This document shows, piece after piece, positions 49,838-58,837 of a DNA stretch of 64,000 bases (position 1 is the first letter of the stretch; each line of letters opens with the position of its first letter). Source of the stretch: JAAYTY01 sp964569245 (GTDB lineage Bacteria; Fermentibacterota; Fermentibacteria; Fermentibacterales; Fermentibacteraceae); NCBI GenBank assembly GCA_964569245.1, contig CAZMTK010000008.1, forward strand, positions 1 to 64,000, read 5' to 3'. The notes beneath the pieces were generated by a model that was not told where the DNA came from, did not search any database, and saw only the letters and a list, made by a program, of their open reading frames with translations. Position numbers and translations under genes: made by a program.

Positions 49838-50167
49838 ATGGAGCACAGGGTCCTTCCTGCGACATGGAAGAGCAAGGGTTCGCTCGCCCGCGTGATAGCG
49901 GACATGGAATCCGGGGGCTGGAGCGTGGCCACCTTCGGGGAGGTCTTCAGCGGCAGCATCCTGGTGATGATCCGGGACGGGCGCCAGTGGTCCCACGAGG
50001 TGGTCCAGCTCTTCTGGAAGATGAAGGACAACGTCGCTCAGCTCATAAGGGAGCGGGAGAAGGACGGCTGGGAGGTCGCCGCCATCGGAGACTGCCTCGG
50101 CGGCACAGTCATGATCCTCAAGAAGGTAGTCGGCGTCAGCCAGGGCGAACAGACAGCATCCTCCTGA
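49838..50167 (+). CDS. Small protein with an internal duplication (DUF4177-like units)
   Basis: The 109 residues hold two copies of one unit: VIADMESGGWSVATFGEVFSGSILVMIR and LIREREKDGWEVAAIGDCLGGTVMILKK. Each has a helix, then GW-V-AT/AI-G and a strand pair. DUF4177-type proteins share the GW-V core. No function is known. GGGGGAAGGGA lies before the ATG. Its 3' end overlaps the convergent gene by 32 bases. Confidence 0.7.
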   Translation: MEHRVLPATWKSKGSLARVIADMESGGWSVATFGEVFSGSILVMIRDGRQWSHEVVQLFWKMKDNVAQLIREREKDGWEVAAIGDCLGGTVMILKKVVGVSQGEQTASS

Positions 50168-51758
50168 CCACGGCGACGGTTGCGGCATACACCGGCTCGA
50201 CCCCTCGCTCTCCGAGAGGCTCCGAGAGCAGATCCCCCGAGAGCGGCGCATCAGAGGCGTAGTAGGCGATGCCTGCCTCGGTTCCGGCCGCCAGCCTTCC
50301 CCTCAGCACGGCATGCCGGACCGCCTTGGCGTACGGGATGCCCTCCATCTCCACGCCGAGGGCTCTCCACCTGGTTCTGAAGTATTCGAGGACCTCGGCA
50401 TTCTGGAGGAACGTGCCCGCAACGGTCAGCATGGGCCCTCCGGTGTGGACCGTGAAGTCGCCGAGACCGGCGAAGTCCTCGGGGCGCAGGCAGTTCCCGA
50501 TGTCATAGACCTCCCCGGATCCCTGCTTCACGAAGAATGAGGGGAGCATGACGTCCCCCCTCGACCCGGTCAGGGTGCCCGCCTTCCCGACGATGAAGAC
50601 GCTCCGGAGGACGCTCCCCAGGGCCTCCATGATCTCGTTGAAGATGAAGAAGCCCTCCTCGCCGAAGGCGTAGTCCATGTTGACCATCACGCCCTCGTGC
50701 CGTCCGTTCCAGCCCAGCCTCGGGTCGGCCAGAGAGCCGTCGATGCGAGACATGTCCACGATCTGGCAGGCCGGCATCCCCGGCGCCACCGGGATGTGAT
50801 GGATGCCTGCAGCCCGGTCCTCGGCCATCCTTTCCTCGCCGGACCAATCCGGCAGAAGCCTTCTCAGCTCACCGTAGTCCGGCGAATCGCCCATTCCGGC
50901 CTCCGCCGCCCTCCTCCCGACCCAGGGAGAGAGGACGTTGACGAGACTGTGCGTATTGCTGGAGACGAGGTGGAGAGGCGCTCCTGAAAGGCCCAGTCGG
51001 CCGATGGCCTCGACCAGCAAGGCCGTCCATTCACGCGCCCTGCGGCTGTAGGTTCCGACCAGCCCGAATCTGTCCGAGAAGACCACCCTCAGGTCGCGGG
51101 GATGCGCCCTGGAGATGAAGCCGACGACCTCGGGGAGCCTCCCTTCCAGAGACTGGTCCAGCGACTTGAGCGCTCCGTACTCGCATCTCAGCTCGACCGA
51201 GAGCTCGTGCAGGAGCTGCTTCCTGCCCTCGTCGCCCGGGGGCGCAGCGCCGTCCGCAAGGGCGTCTATCGCCCTCCACACCGAGTAGAGTGCCGGATCC
51301 TCCGCAAGCTTGGACCTGTATTCGGAATACCTGGCCCTGATCTTGTCCGATTCTATCTGGTAGCAGGTAATGGCGGAGACGAAATCCAGCAGGTCGCTCA
51401 TGCCGCCGCGGAATGCCGTGACGTAGCTCTCTGCGCCGGTTCTGAAGGTCGGCCTCCTGCGAGCCCTGGTACCGACAGGGTCGAAGTCGCGCGCAACCTC
51501 GCTCTCGATCTCCCGGGCTACGGTGATCTGCCTTACCGACCATATCCCGTCGGGCAGCCTCATCAGCACGTACTTCAGCGCTCCTGCATCTACCCTGTCG
51601 GGATCTCCGGCCAGGGGGTATAGCGCCGGCTTCGAAAGGACCATCAGCTTCCTGAGGCTGGAGCCCGACTCGCCTCCCGGCCTGTAGTAGCCCCTGAGGA
51701 TTATCCCCTTCGCAAGGGTCTCGAACTCCTCGATCGCCAGTCTCGCCTCGAGGCTCAT
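50136..51758 (-). CDS. Unrecognised 540-residue cytosolic protein, nucleoside-phosphorylase-like C terminus
   Basis: This soluble protein has no signal or membrane helix. The N-terminal half is helical (LAIEEFETLAKGIILRGYYRPGGESGSSLRKLMVL, GAESYVTAFRGGMSDLLDFVSAITCYQI). The C-terminal half has MVNMDYAFGEEGFFIFNEIMEALGSVLRSVFIVGKAGTLTGSRGDVMLPSF, then DFTVHTGGPMLTVAGTFLQ, ALGVEMEGIPYAKAV and AGIAYYASDAP. Those blocks follow the order phosphate loop, VEME ribose site and late aspartate of nucleoside phosphorylases. A catalytic role is possible but the N-terminal half matches nothing I know. The ATG has CGGAGGTGC upstream. Confidence 0.65.
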   Translation of the reverse strand: MSLEARLAIEEFETLAKGIILRGYYRPGGESGSSLRKLMVLSKPALYPLAGDPDRVDAGALKYVLMRLPDGIWSVRQITVAREIESEVARDFDPVGTRARRRPTFRTGAESYVTAFRGGMSDLLDFVSAITCYQIESDKIRARYSEYRSKLAEDPALYSVWRAIDALADGAAPPGDEGRKQLLHELSVELRCEYGALKSLDQSLEGRLPEVVGFISRAHPRDLRVVFSDRFGLVGTYSRRAREWTALLVEAIGRLGLSGAPLHLVSSNTHSLVNVLSPWVGRRAAEAGMGDSPDYGELRRLLPDWSGEERMAEDRAAGIHHIPVAPGMPACQIVDMSRIDGSLADPRLGWNGRHEGVMVNMDYAFGEEGFFIFNEIMEALGSVLRSVFIVGKAGTLTGSRGDVMLPSFFVKQGSGEVYDIGNCLRPEDFAGLGDFTVHTGGPMLTVAGTFLQNAEVLEYFRTRWRALGVEMEGIPYAKAVRHAVLRGRLAAGTEAGIAYYASDAPLSGDLLSEPLGERGVEPVYAATVAVVRRMLSVRPG

Positions 51759-51858
51759 GTTGCACCTCCGCTTCTCCGGCAATATGCTCGGACGGGCGCG
51801 GCTCCAGCGAGGTCCCGGCACCGCGCCGGACAGGCGCATCGGGGAGGTCCCGTCCGGG

Positions 51859-51919
51859 GATGCTCCGGCGATCCTGTTGCAGAGCATCTCATGGGAACCG
51901 GCAGGCTTCCTGCCTGGTT
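51859..51919 (+). promoter_or_regulatory. Two hairpins in the trxA leader
   Basis: GATGCTC (51859-51865) pairs with GAGCATC (51882-51888). AACCGGCAGG (51896-51905) pairs with CCTGCC plus GGTT (51909-51919) with one bulged T. They lie in the 191-base divergent gap before trxA, whose ribosome site is AAAGGAGG. They may regulate the Trx operon; no promoter match stands out. Confidence 0.35.
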
Positions 51920-51949
51920 TGTGCCTGCATGCCGAAAGGAGGCCCCTGA

Positions 51950-52279
51950 ATGGCCGGCATTCTGAAGAAGATCTCCGGAAAAGAGCTGTCCGTAGTCACC
52001 GCAGTGAAGGACCGGAACGTGCTGGTCGACTTCAGCGCATCCTGGTGCGGCCCGTGCCGGATGCTCCACCCCCAGCTCGAGCAGCTCGCAGCCGAGATGG
52101 ACGGCTGGGACTTCTACGAGATCGACGTGGACGAGGCCCAGGAAGAGGCCGGGAAGCTAGGCATACGAAGCGTACCGACCATGATAGCATACTCGGGAGG
52201 CAGGGAGATCGACAGGCTGGTCGGCTTCCGGGACAAGGCCTCCCTCAAGAGCCAGCTCTCCGGCATCGCTGGAAGGTAG
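51950..52279 (+). CDS. trxA: Thioredoxin
   Basis: This 109-residue thioredoxin has WCGPC (Cys33 and Cys36) in DFSASWCGPCRML, the cis-proline loop RSVPTMIAY and the buried Asp in VLVDFSA. It reduces disulfides in the cytoplasm. It leads trxA-trxB-PDO-barrel, with 5 bases to trxB. Confidence 0.97.
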   Translation: MAGILKKISGKELSVVTAVKDRNVLVDFSASWCGPCRMLHPQLEQLAAEMDGWDFYEIDVDEAQEEAGKLGIRSVPTMIAYSGGREIDRLVGFRDKASLKSQLSGIAGR

Positions 52280-52284
52280 AGCAG

Positions 52285-53250
52285 ATGATCGGCCTGCTGG
52301 CGGGAATGGCGGCGGGGCAGCCTTCGCAGAGTGCCGGCAGAAGGGATGTGGTGATCGCGGGCGGAGGGCCCGCCGGGCTTGCTGCGGCTCTCTACTCGGC
52401 CCGCTACAGGCTCTCCACGGTCGTGCTCGAAGGGTACCAGCCGGGAGGGCAGGCTGCCCTCACGGACAGGATCGACAACTATCCCGGTGTTCCCGGGGCG
52501 AGAGGCCCGGAGCTGGCGGCCCTGATGCGTACCCAGGCCCGGGAGGCCGGTGCCGAGATCGTTCCCGCCCGTGCACAGCGCTCCTTCTTCTCCGGCGACG
52601 GCTTCACGACCGAGACTGACTCCGGCGTCTTCGAGTCTCCGGTTCTCGTAGTCGCCACCGGCGCCGCGCCGAGGAAGCTGGGTGTGCCCGGAGAGGAGAG
52701 ACTCTATGGACGCGGGGTGAGCTACTGCGCCACCTGCGACGCGCCTTTCTTCAAGAACAGACGGGTGCTGGTGGTAGGCGGAGGCGACAGCGCGGTCAAG
52801 GAGGCCCTGCACCTCGCCGGCTACGCCTCCAGTGTCACCCTGGTCCACAGGAGGGACGCCCTCAGGGCCGAGCCGGTGCTGGCCCGCAAGCTCCTCGACA
52901 GCCCGGTGTGCGACGTGGTCTGGAGCTCGAGGCTCCTCGAGATACGCGGCGGAGACGAGGTCGAATCCGTTCTCCTCGACACCCCGGGCGGGCAGCGGGA
53001 GCTGGGGATGGACGGCGTGTTCATCTACGTAGGCCGACGCGCCGAAACCGATCCGTTCAGGGACCTGCTGGAGCTGCGCGAGGACGGCACGGTGGTGACC
53101 GAAGGCATCGTCCGCACCTCGCGCCGGGGGGTCTTCGCCGCCGGCGATGTCACGGGGCACGAACCGAGGCAGATCGTCACCGCCGTGGCCGACGGAGCCC
53201 GTGCGGCAGCGGCTGCCTACGAGTACCTGCAGCACAGGCCTGCAGTCTGA
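52285..53250 (+). CDS. trxB: Thioredoxin reductase
   Basis: This 321-residue flavoprotein has the FAD motif VVIAGGGPAGLAAALY, the redox pair CATC (Cys148, Cys151), the NADPH fold VLVVGGGDSAVKEALHLAGY and the C-terminal GVFAAGDVTGHEPRQIVTAVADGA. HRRDALRAEP contains the basic residues that favour NADPH. The ATG at 52285 has GGAAGG upstream. Confidence 0.96.
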   Translation: MIGLLAGMAAGQPSQSAGRRDVVIAGGGPAGLAAALYSARYRLSTVVLEGYQPGGQAALTDRIDNYPGVPGARGPELAALMRTQAREAGAEIVPARAQRSFFSGDGFTTETDSGVFESPVLVVATGAAPRKLGVPGEERLYGRGVSYCATCDAPFFKNRRVLVVGGGDSAVKEALHLAGYASSVTLVHRRDALRAEPVLARKLLDSPVCDVVWSSRLLEIRGGDEVESVLLDTPGGQRELGMDGVFIYVGRRAETDPFRDLLELREDGTVVTEGIVRTSRRGVFAAGDVTGHEPRQIVTAVADGARAAAAAYEYLQHRPAV

Positions 53251-53258
53251 GGAGGGTC

Positions 53259-53972
53259 ATGCCGCTCTTGTCACCCGCCGACGCGGAGCACGTTCGAAAG
53301 CTGTTCTCGACCATCGCCTCCGACGTCCGCCTGAGGCTCTACACGCAGAGGCTCAACTGCGAATCCTGTTTCGACGCCGAGCGCATCGTGTCCGAGCTGT
53401 CGGAGCTCTCCGACCGCCTGAAGGTGGAGGTCCTCAACGCCCTCACGGACGCGGAACGGCGCGAGGCCGACGGGGTGGAGAACGTGCCCGCCCTTATCGT
53501 GAGCGACGGAACGCACTCGAGGGTGAGGTTCTACGGGGCGCCCTCGGGATACGAGTTCTCGACTCTCCTGACCGCGATAGCGGATGCCGGAACCCCGGGA
53601 GACCGCCTCGAGAAGCCGGTTCTCGATTTCCTCTCCTCCCTCTCCCAGGATCTTCTGGTCAGGGTCTTCGTCACCCCTACATGCCCCCACTGCCCCAGGG
53701 CGGCCGTCACGGCCGTCAGGATGGCCGCCGCGAGCCCCCGCGTGAGGACCGAGATCATCGAGGCGAACGAGTTTCCCGATCTCTCGCGGAGATTCAGGGT
53801 GCAGGGCGTCCCGAGGACGGTCGTGAACGACCTGATCCATCTCGAGGGAGCCTTGCCGGAGGCCGCCTTCGCCAGGGCGCTGGGCCTCGCGCTTCCCCTC
53901 CTCTCCGCAGGCGAGCCGGTGGACCTGGCGGCGCTCCTGGCCCGACAGCGGGAGGAGGAGGCCGGGAAGTGA
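53259..53972 (+). CDS. Two-site protein disulfide oxidoreductase (PDO/glutaredoxin-like)
   Basis: The 237 residues form two thioredoxin folds. The N-terminal one has CESC (Cys34, Cys37), the C-terminal one has CPHC (Cys142, Cys145) in FVTPTCPHC and a cis-Pro loop VQGVPRTVVND. This is the layout of PDO proteins from thermophilic archaea and some bacteria, which accept electrons from TrxB and catalyse disulfide exchange. GGAGGG lies before the ATG. Confidence 0.88.
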   Translation: MPLLSPADAEHVRKLFSTIASDVRLRLYTQRLNCESCFDAERIVSELSELSDRLKVEVLNALTDAERREADGVENVPALIVSDGTHSRVRFYGAPSGYEFSTLLTAIADAGTPGDRLEKPVLDFLSSLSQDLLVRVFVTPTCPHCPRAAVTAVRMAAASPRVRTEIIEANEFPDLSRRFRVQGVPRTVVNDLIHLEGALPEAAFARALGLALPLLSAGEPVDLAALLARQREEEAGK

Positions 53973-54739
53973 CCCCCTGGCTGCTTCTGGCCGCCGCCGC
54001 CGCTTCCGTGGAGTTTCCCATGGAGCCGGACGGCCTCCTCGGAGTCTACAGGTTCTTCGAGTCCGACGTTGCGCACTTCGTCTATGCGGAGATCGAGGCG
54101 AGGGTCATGCCGCTGCGTTCGGGCAGGTTCGAGACGCGGCTCGGCCTCCGGATGGACACCTACATGGGCGAGAGCTGGAACAACCCCGACATGAGGTTCA
54201 ACATCTACGGCGGACACTGGAACATCACGGCCGAGCTGGGCTGGCGCACGGAGTGGGGGCTAGCGAGGATCTACACCGACCACGAGTGCTTCCACAACAT
54301 AGACATGCCCGACACGCTGTCCGAGTACATGAACAACATCAAGGCGGGCGTGGTCCGCGACCGCCCGCATCTGGAGCCTTCGTCCTCTCTCGACCTGCTT
54401 CCCACTTCCGGGATTCCCTCGGGGTGGGCCTCAGTCGGATTCTACAGGCCTCGCGGCGAAGGCTTCCAGAAGGGACACGACTTCGACTGGTCTCTGCAGG
54501 GCGAGCTGGACGTCCCCCTTGCGGCGTACCGGCGCTGGACGGGCGGGCTGAGATACGTTCCGGAGTTCTTCTTCCACGACGATGGAGACGCCAGCTCGAG
54601 GCACCATGCCCTGGTCTACGGACGCTACGACGCCGGAGCCGGGGAGATCGAGTTTCACGTCACCCATTACATCCGCGATACGCAGCCCTTCCGCAGCCTG
54701 GACGGGGAGACCTTCGCAGGCTTCCGCTTCGTCTGGTAG
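53969..54739 (+). CDS. Outer-membrane beta-barrel protein
   Basis: This 256-residue chain has a short signal-like N terminus (WLLLAAAAAS) and then alternating amphipathic strands (RFETRLGLRMDTYMG, HWNITAELGWRTEWGLARIY, IEFHVTHYIRD). It ends GFRFVW, a barrel-terminal aromatic. No specific family is recognised. The GTG start overlaps the PDO stop. Presence in a thiol operon is unexpected. Confidence 0.7.
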   Translation: MTPWLLLAAAAASVEFPMEPDGLLGVYRFFESDVAHFVYAEIEARVMPLRSGRFETRLGLRMDTYMGESWNNPDMRFNIYGGHWNITAELGWRTEWGLARIYTDHECFHNIDMPDTLSEYMNNIKAGVVRDRPHLEPSSSLDLLPTSGIPSGWASVGFYRPRGEGFQKGHDFDWSLQGELDVPLAAYRRWTGGLRYVPEFFFHDDGDASSRHHALVYGRYDAGAGEIEFHVTHYIRDTQPFRSLDGETFAGFRFVW

Positions 54740-54744
54740 CCGGT

Positions 54745-57492
54745 TCAGTCGCGGGACAGGCTGTCGGCAAGAGCAAGGGCCTTGCGAGCGGACTCCCGGT
54801 CGCCCGTGCAGAGCGCGGCCATGCCCCAGGCCCTCAGAGCCGCCGCACTCGAGGGCTCGGCTTCCAGAGCCTGTTCGGCGTGCTCCAGCGCGGGCCCGTA
54901 CATTCCCAGAGACGTTTCCATCGACGACAGATCCGCGAGAAGCGCCGCGTCTGCGAGACCGGTAGCGCATGCCGCGTTCACGAGCATCCAGGCCTCCTCG
55001 GGCCGCTCCCTCTCCAGCATCACAGCCGCCCCCTGGTGCAGGGATGCGGCGAGCCTCCTTCCAGCCAGCAGGAAGTCCGGACAGCGCTCGAAGGCCTGGG
55101 ACATCAGCTCCGCCTCCTTCGACAGGAGGAGGCTGTCGCGCGCGCACTCGGCCTCCTGGAAGAGGCCGACTGCCTCCCATGCATCGAGGAAGCCCTGGCC
55201 ACAGAGGCTTTCGGCCCCGGCAGGCTGGACCCTCAGGTCCAGTATGCGGGAGATGTTCTGCGCCACGGTGGACGGGCCGAAAACGGCCCTGGGAGCCGAG
55301 CTCTCGAGGATCGGCCTGTCGTCGGTCACCACAGGCGCACCGCGGGCGTAGTCGGCGAGCTCCATCGGGCCCATGGCATAGAGAGACAGGAACACACCGG
55401 GCTCGTCCAGGCCGAATGGCTCCAGGTCCGCCGCCACGGCGCCGTCGGCAAGATGCCCCGCGACCTGCGCCGGCTCGACCGGCAGATCCTTCCTTCCCAC
55501 GAGCACCGCGTCGCGCCCGAGCAACCACATGGTGGCTTCGGGAAAGACGTCCAGGAATGTCGCGACGACCATCCTGCAGTCAGCGTCCGACATCTGGTAG
55601 AGAGGCAGCCACTGGCTCATCACCCCTCCGCTTGACAGCCTATCCCGAGCCAGTCTGTAGTACTCCCTGGTATAGAGGTTCACCACCCCGGAGAGTGCCG
55701 GGTGCATGGGCTCCTCCGTGATGACGTCGTAGACCGTGGTGGTCCCGGCGAGATGGTTCCTGCCGTCCTCGATCACCAGTCCGGCCCTGCCGCCGGAGAT
55801 CACGCCGTGGTTCTGCGCTTCGAACGGCCCTGAGGCCTCGATGACGGCGGGGTTGATCTCCACGCAATCCAGCCGTTCGACCGACGGAAAGAGCGAGGCT
55901 GTCCCGGCCGTGATGCCCGTGCCGAAGCAGATCACGCACACAGAGCGTGGCGAGGGATGGACCAGCATAGGGAAGTACGCCATCAGGCGGTTCTTCAGTG
56001 AGCCCTCGGGGGTCGTGGTCGAGGCCTGGCTGCCCCCGATGCTTATGACGAGGGCGGACGGCATGTCTCTGCTCTGGAGGACGGTGACGTCTCCGTCAGG
56101 AGACTCGGCGTGTCCGAGAAGCCTGTAGCCCGGGGGCACTTCGATGCCCGGACCCCCGGCGATCGTCACCGCGAAACCGGCCGCCGCCAGAGCGGCGGCG
56201 AAGGCGGCCCTTCCCGGGAACCCCCGCGGGGTCGTCACGGCAAGCGCCGAGGATGCGAGGAGGCCCGAGGCGGCGAAAGACCACCTGAGGCCTGCCGCCG
56301 GCAGAAGAACGAAGGCTGCCAGGAGGGAGCCCGCTACAGCCCCTGCCGTGTTGGCGGCGGAGTACCTCCCGATCCCCGACGCCGACTTCCTCGGTTCGGG
56401 CGCATGCAGGGAGGACATCAGAGGAAAGGCGGCACCCGATGCGAATCCGGCAGGAAGCACGAGGAGGAACGCCGGGACATATCGCGCCGCCATCGCGGCC
56501 TCCAGCGACCCTGAAGCCCCGCGCGGCTCCAGAAGGGGAAGGCCGACCCTCAGGAGCAGGCCTGACAGAGGGATCCACAGGGCGAGGAACGCGAGTGCGC
56601 GAGCGGCGGCTCTCTCTCGGTCTGTGGATATGCATGCCGACGAGGCGGAACCGGCGGCGATTCCGCAGAGCACTGCTGCCAGCATCGTAGAGGTGGCATA
56701 TGCGTTGTTGAATGCACCCCTTACCAGAGCCCTGGCCCACAGCACTTCCGATGCCAGCATGGCCGCGCCTGCGAGGAAACCGGCTGCAAGCCATTTCCTC
56801 CCGCCGTCCTTCTCACTGCAGGCACCCTCCCTGTGGACCGTACCGGCCGGGACGGCGGAGCAGGGGGCGAGCCAGGAGAGCAGCGCCGCCGCAGCGCTGA
56901 GCAGGAGCCCTGCGCGGAGCGTGAATGCCATCCCGAAGCGGGGGATCAGCAGGAACCCGGACGTAACGGCTCCCGCGATGCCGCCCAAGGTGTTGAGTGA
57001 GTACATCGACGCCACGCCCTTTCCGACCCCGAGGTCCGTGGCGACTCCCCGAACCGCCACGGGGAGCGTGGCGCCCATGAGGACTGCTGGAACGCCGAGG
57101 ATCGCGACGGACGAAGCGAACCTGGCCAGTGTGAGGAGAGGTCCCGGTCCCCATGATCCGTAGAGACCCGACAGCAGCGGGACCAGGAGGGCCTGGAGCG
57201 TGGGAGTGGCTGCAGCTCCAGCGAGGACTCCGATCTGCAGTGTCGCGTTGATCCTGAAGGGCCTGGCGCCCTTCCTGTCGCCGGTGCGTCCGAGGAGCCA
57301 TCCCCCCAGCGCCATGCCGCCCATGAAGGCCGCGAGCGTCGCAGCCAGTGCCTGGCTGCTGCTGCCCGTCACGAGCGAGAGCCGTCTCGTCCAGACCACC
57401 TGGTAGATCAGGCCGGCCATGCCCGAGAGGAATAGCGAAGCTCCCATCAGGGTCAGGACGCCGGAACGGATTCGGTGAGCGTCGCCGGTCAA
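54745..57492 (-). CDS. Fused membrane transporter-like / spermidine-synthase-like / TPR protein
   Basis: The protein has 915 residues. Residues 1-420 hold a dozen or so hydrophobic segments, beginning LFLSGMAGLIYQVVWTRRL and GAFMGGMALGGWLLG-like, as in membrane-bound SpeE-type proteins. About 440-700 is a spermidine-synthase-like Rossmann domain (VCVICFGTGITAGTASLFP, VERLDCVEINPAVIE, VIEDGRNHLAG, YDVITEEPMHP). The aspartate that deprotonates putrescine is replaced by EE here, so aminopropyl transfer is not certain. A TPR tail ends the protein (YGPALEHAEQALEAEPSSAAALRAWGMAALCTGDRESARKAL). It converges on the barrel gene with a 5-base gap. Confidence 0.82.
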   Translation of the reverse strand: MTGDAHRIRSGVLTLMGASLFLSGMAGLIYQVVWTRRLSLVTGSSSQALAATLAAFMGGMALGGWLLGRTGDRKGARPFRINATLQIGVLAGAAATPTLQALLVPLLSGLYGSWGPGPLLTLARFASSVAILGVPAVLMGATLPVAVRGVATDLGVGKGVASMYSLNTLGGIAGAVTSGFLLIPRFGMAFTLRAGLLLSAAAALLSWLAPCSAVPAGTVHREGACSEKDGGRKWLAAGFLAGAAMLASEVLWARALVRGAFNNAYATSTMLAAVLCGIAAGSASSACISTDRERAAARALAFLALWIPLSGLLLRVGLPLLEPRGASGSLEAAMAARYVPAFLLVLPAGFASGAAFPLMSSLHAPEPRKSASGIGRYSAANTAGAVAGSLLAAFVLLPAAGLRWSFAASGLLASSALAVTTPRGFPGRAAFAAALAAAGFAVTIAGGPGIEVPPGYRLLGHAESPDGDVTVLQSRDMPSALVISIGGSQASTTTPEGSLKNRLMAYFPMLVHPSPRSVCVICFGTGITAGTASLFPSVERLDCVEINPAVIEASGPFEAQNHGVISGGRAGLVIEDGRNHLAGTTTVYDVITEEPMHPALSGVVNLYTREYYRLARDRLSSGGVMSQWLPLYQMSDADCRMVVATFLDVFPEATMWLLGRDAVLVGRKDLPVEPAQVAGHLADGAVAADLEPFGLDEPGVFLSLYAMGPMELADYARGAPVVTDDRPILESSAPRAVFGPSTVAQNISRILDLRVQPAGAESLCGQGFLDAWEAVGLFQEAECARDSLLLSKEAELMSQAFERCPDFLLAGRRLAASLHQGAAVMLERERPEEAWMLVNAACATGLADAALLADLSSMETSLGMYGPALEHAEQALEAEPSSAAALRAWGMAALCTGDRESARKALALADSLSRD

Positions 57493-57574
57493 GACTTCGC
57501 TCTCCCAGGGAGGCCGTCGAAGAGCCGGAGGGATGGAGGGCTTTCCTGGACTTGCACTGCGCAGGTCCCCCGCC

Positions 57575-58837
57575 CTAGATCTTCACACCGCCAGCCAGGA
57601 CCGGGGGCACCGTCAGCCATCCCTTGCGCACCGGCGCTCCAAGGGCCTGGATCCGCGAGAAGAGGTCCAGGGGCTTCCAGTTCCAGCGGAAGTCCTTCAC
57701 GGGTCTGCAGGAGCCGCCTTCGCAGAGGAATACTCCGTCCCTCGTCATGCCCGTGAGCTCCAGCGATTTCTGGTCCACGAACCTGATGTACCACAGCCTG
57801 CGGATTCTGACGCATCTCGGCGACATGGCAACGAGGTCGGCAGCTTCCCCAGAGTCTCCGTCCATTCCGTATGTGGAGGGGCTCGGCACTGCGGGGCGTC
57901 CGGTCTTCCGAGCCCAGAACCTGTCGCAGTGCATCGAACGGACGACCCCCCTGTCTATCCACACCTGTTCGGAGCATGCCAGCCCGTCCTCGTCGAAGGG
58001 CCTTCCCGGGACGGGGCCGCCGAACTCGCTCCGGAGCGTGAACCGCTCCGATGCGACCTTTCTGCCTTCCATGCCGGCGAAGACGGTTATGCCCTCGTCG
58101 GAAGTTCTCGCGTTCAGCGACATGAGGATGAAGGGCAGCAGATCGGCTACGGCCTGAGGCTCCAGCACAACATCTACGACCCCTGGAGGCGACTCGCCCG
58201 GGTCTCGCGCCGCCAGGGCTTCCGAAAGAACCTGTTCGATGCAGTCCTCTACGGGAATACCCGCCCAGGATGTGGAGTGCGTCGAGAGGTAGCTGGAGCC
58301 GGTTCCGGCGTGAACCGTGAGCTGGAAGCCGGACTCCGTAGCCTGGTGCCAGGCCAGGTTCCCGGTGGAGGTCGCCAGCGCCGTCTTCTCGAAGGCCGTG
58401 CTGACAAGCCCTGCGGCTTCGGCCCCCGCAGAGGAGGCCGATCTTATCGCCGACACCGCAGCGCCCATCCTCGAGGCCGGCTCGACCGACGCCGTGGGCT
58501 CGTCCCAGGCTTCGACGACCGGGTACGCCTGTCCCGCCTCCACCGGAGGCATGTACTCCGGGTCTGGGACTGCAGTCTCGAGGAGCCGGTCGGCGGTCCT
58601 CGCGATCTCCGGGATGGCTGACCTGTCGATCCGGTGGGAGACGTACCCGGCCTTCCGCGAGCCGTCGCCGACCCGTATCGAGAGCTCCCTCTTGAAAGTG
58701 TCCATGTTCTGGGTGATCCGGTTCTGACCGAACCTGACGGAGGCCAGTCTCTCCTCCGAGAGTGCGACGACCGCATGAGGCGCCTTGAGGCTCTCGAGAA
58801 CAGCCTCGACGAAGGCCAGCATCTCCTCGCGATTCAC
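57575..58837 (-). CDS. tldE: TldE/PmbA-family metalloprotease subunit
   Basis: This 420-residue subunit partners TldD in a heterodimeric metalloprotease that cleaves unfolded peptides and modified peptides such as microcins. It lacks the HExxxH motif, as expected for TldE, but shows RVGDGSRKAGYVSHRID, SLNARTSDEGITVFAGMEGRKV and GRPFDEDGLACSEQVWIDRGVVRSM. The start is GTG in a GTGA overlap with the tldD stop. Confidence 0.92.
   Translation of the reverse strand: MNREEMLAFVEAVLESLKAPHAVVALSEERLASVRFGQNRITQNMDTFKRELSIRVGDGSRKAGYVSHRIDRSAIPEIARTADRLLETAVPDPEYMPPVEAGQAYPVVEAWDEPTASVEPASRMGAAVSAIRSASSAGAEAAGLVSTAFEKTALATSTGNLAWHQATESGFQLTVHAGTGSSYLSTHSTSWAGIPVEDCIEQVLSEALAARDPGESPPGVVDVVLEPQAVADLLPFILMSLNARTSDEGITVFAGMEGRKVASERFTLRSEFGGPVPGRPFDEDGLACSEQVWIDRGVVRSMHCDRFWARKTGRPAVPSPSTYGMDGDSGEAADLVAMSPRCVRIRRLWYIRFVDQKSLELTGMTRDGVFLCEGGSCRPVKDFRWNWKPLDLFSRIQALGAPVRKGWLTVPPVLAGGVKI

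Noticed and set aside
51757..52284. Extended N terminus for thioredoxin reductase
   Set aside because: The longer frame runs through trxA in another frame; the ATG at 52285 has a ribosome site and starts the FAD domain.
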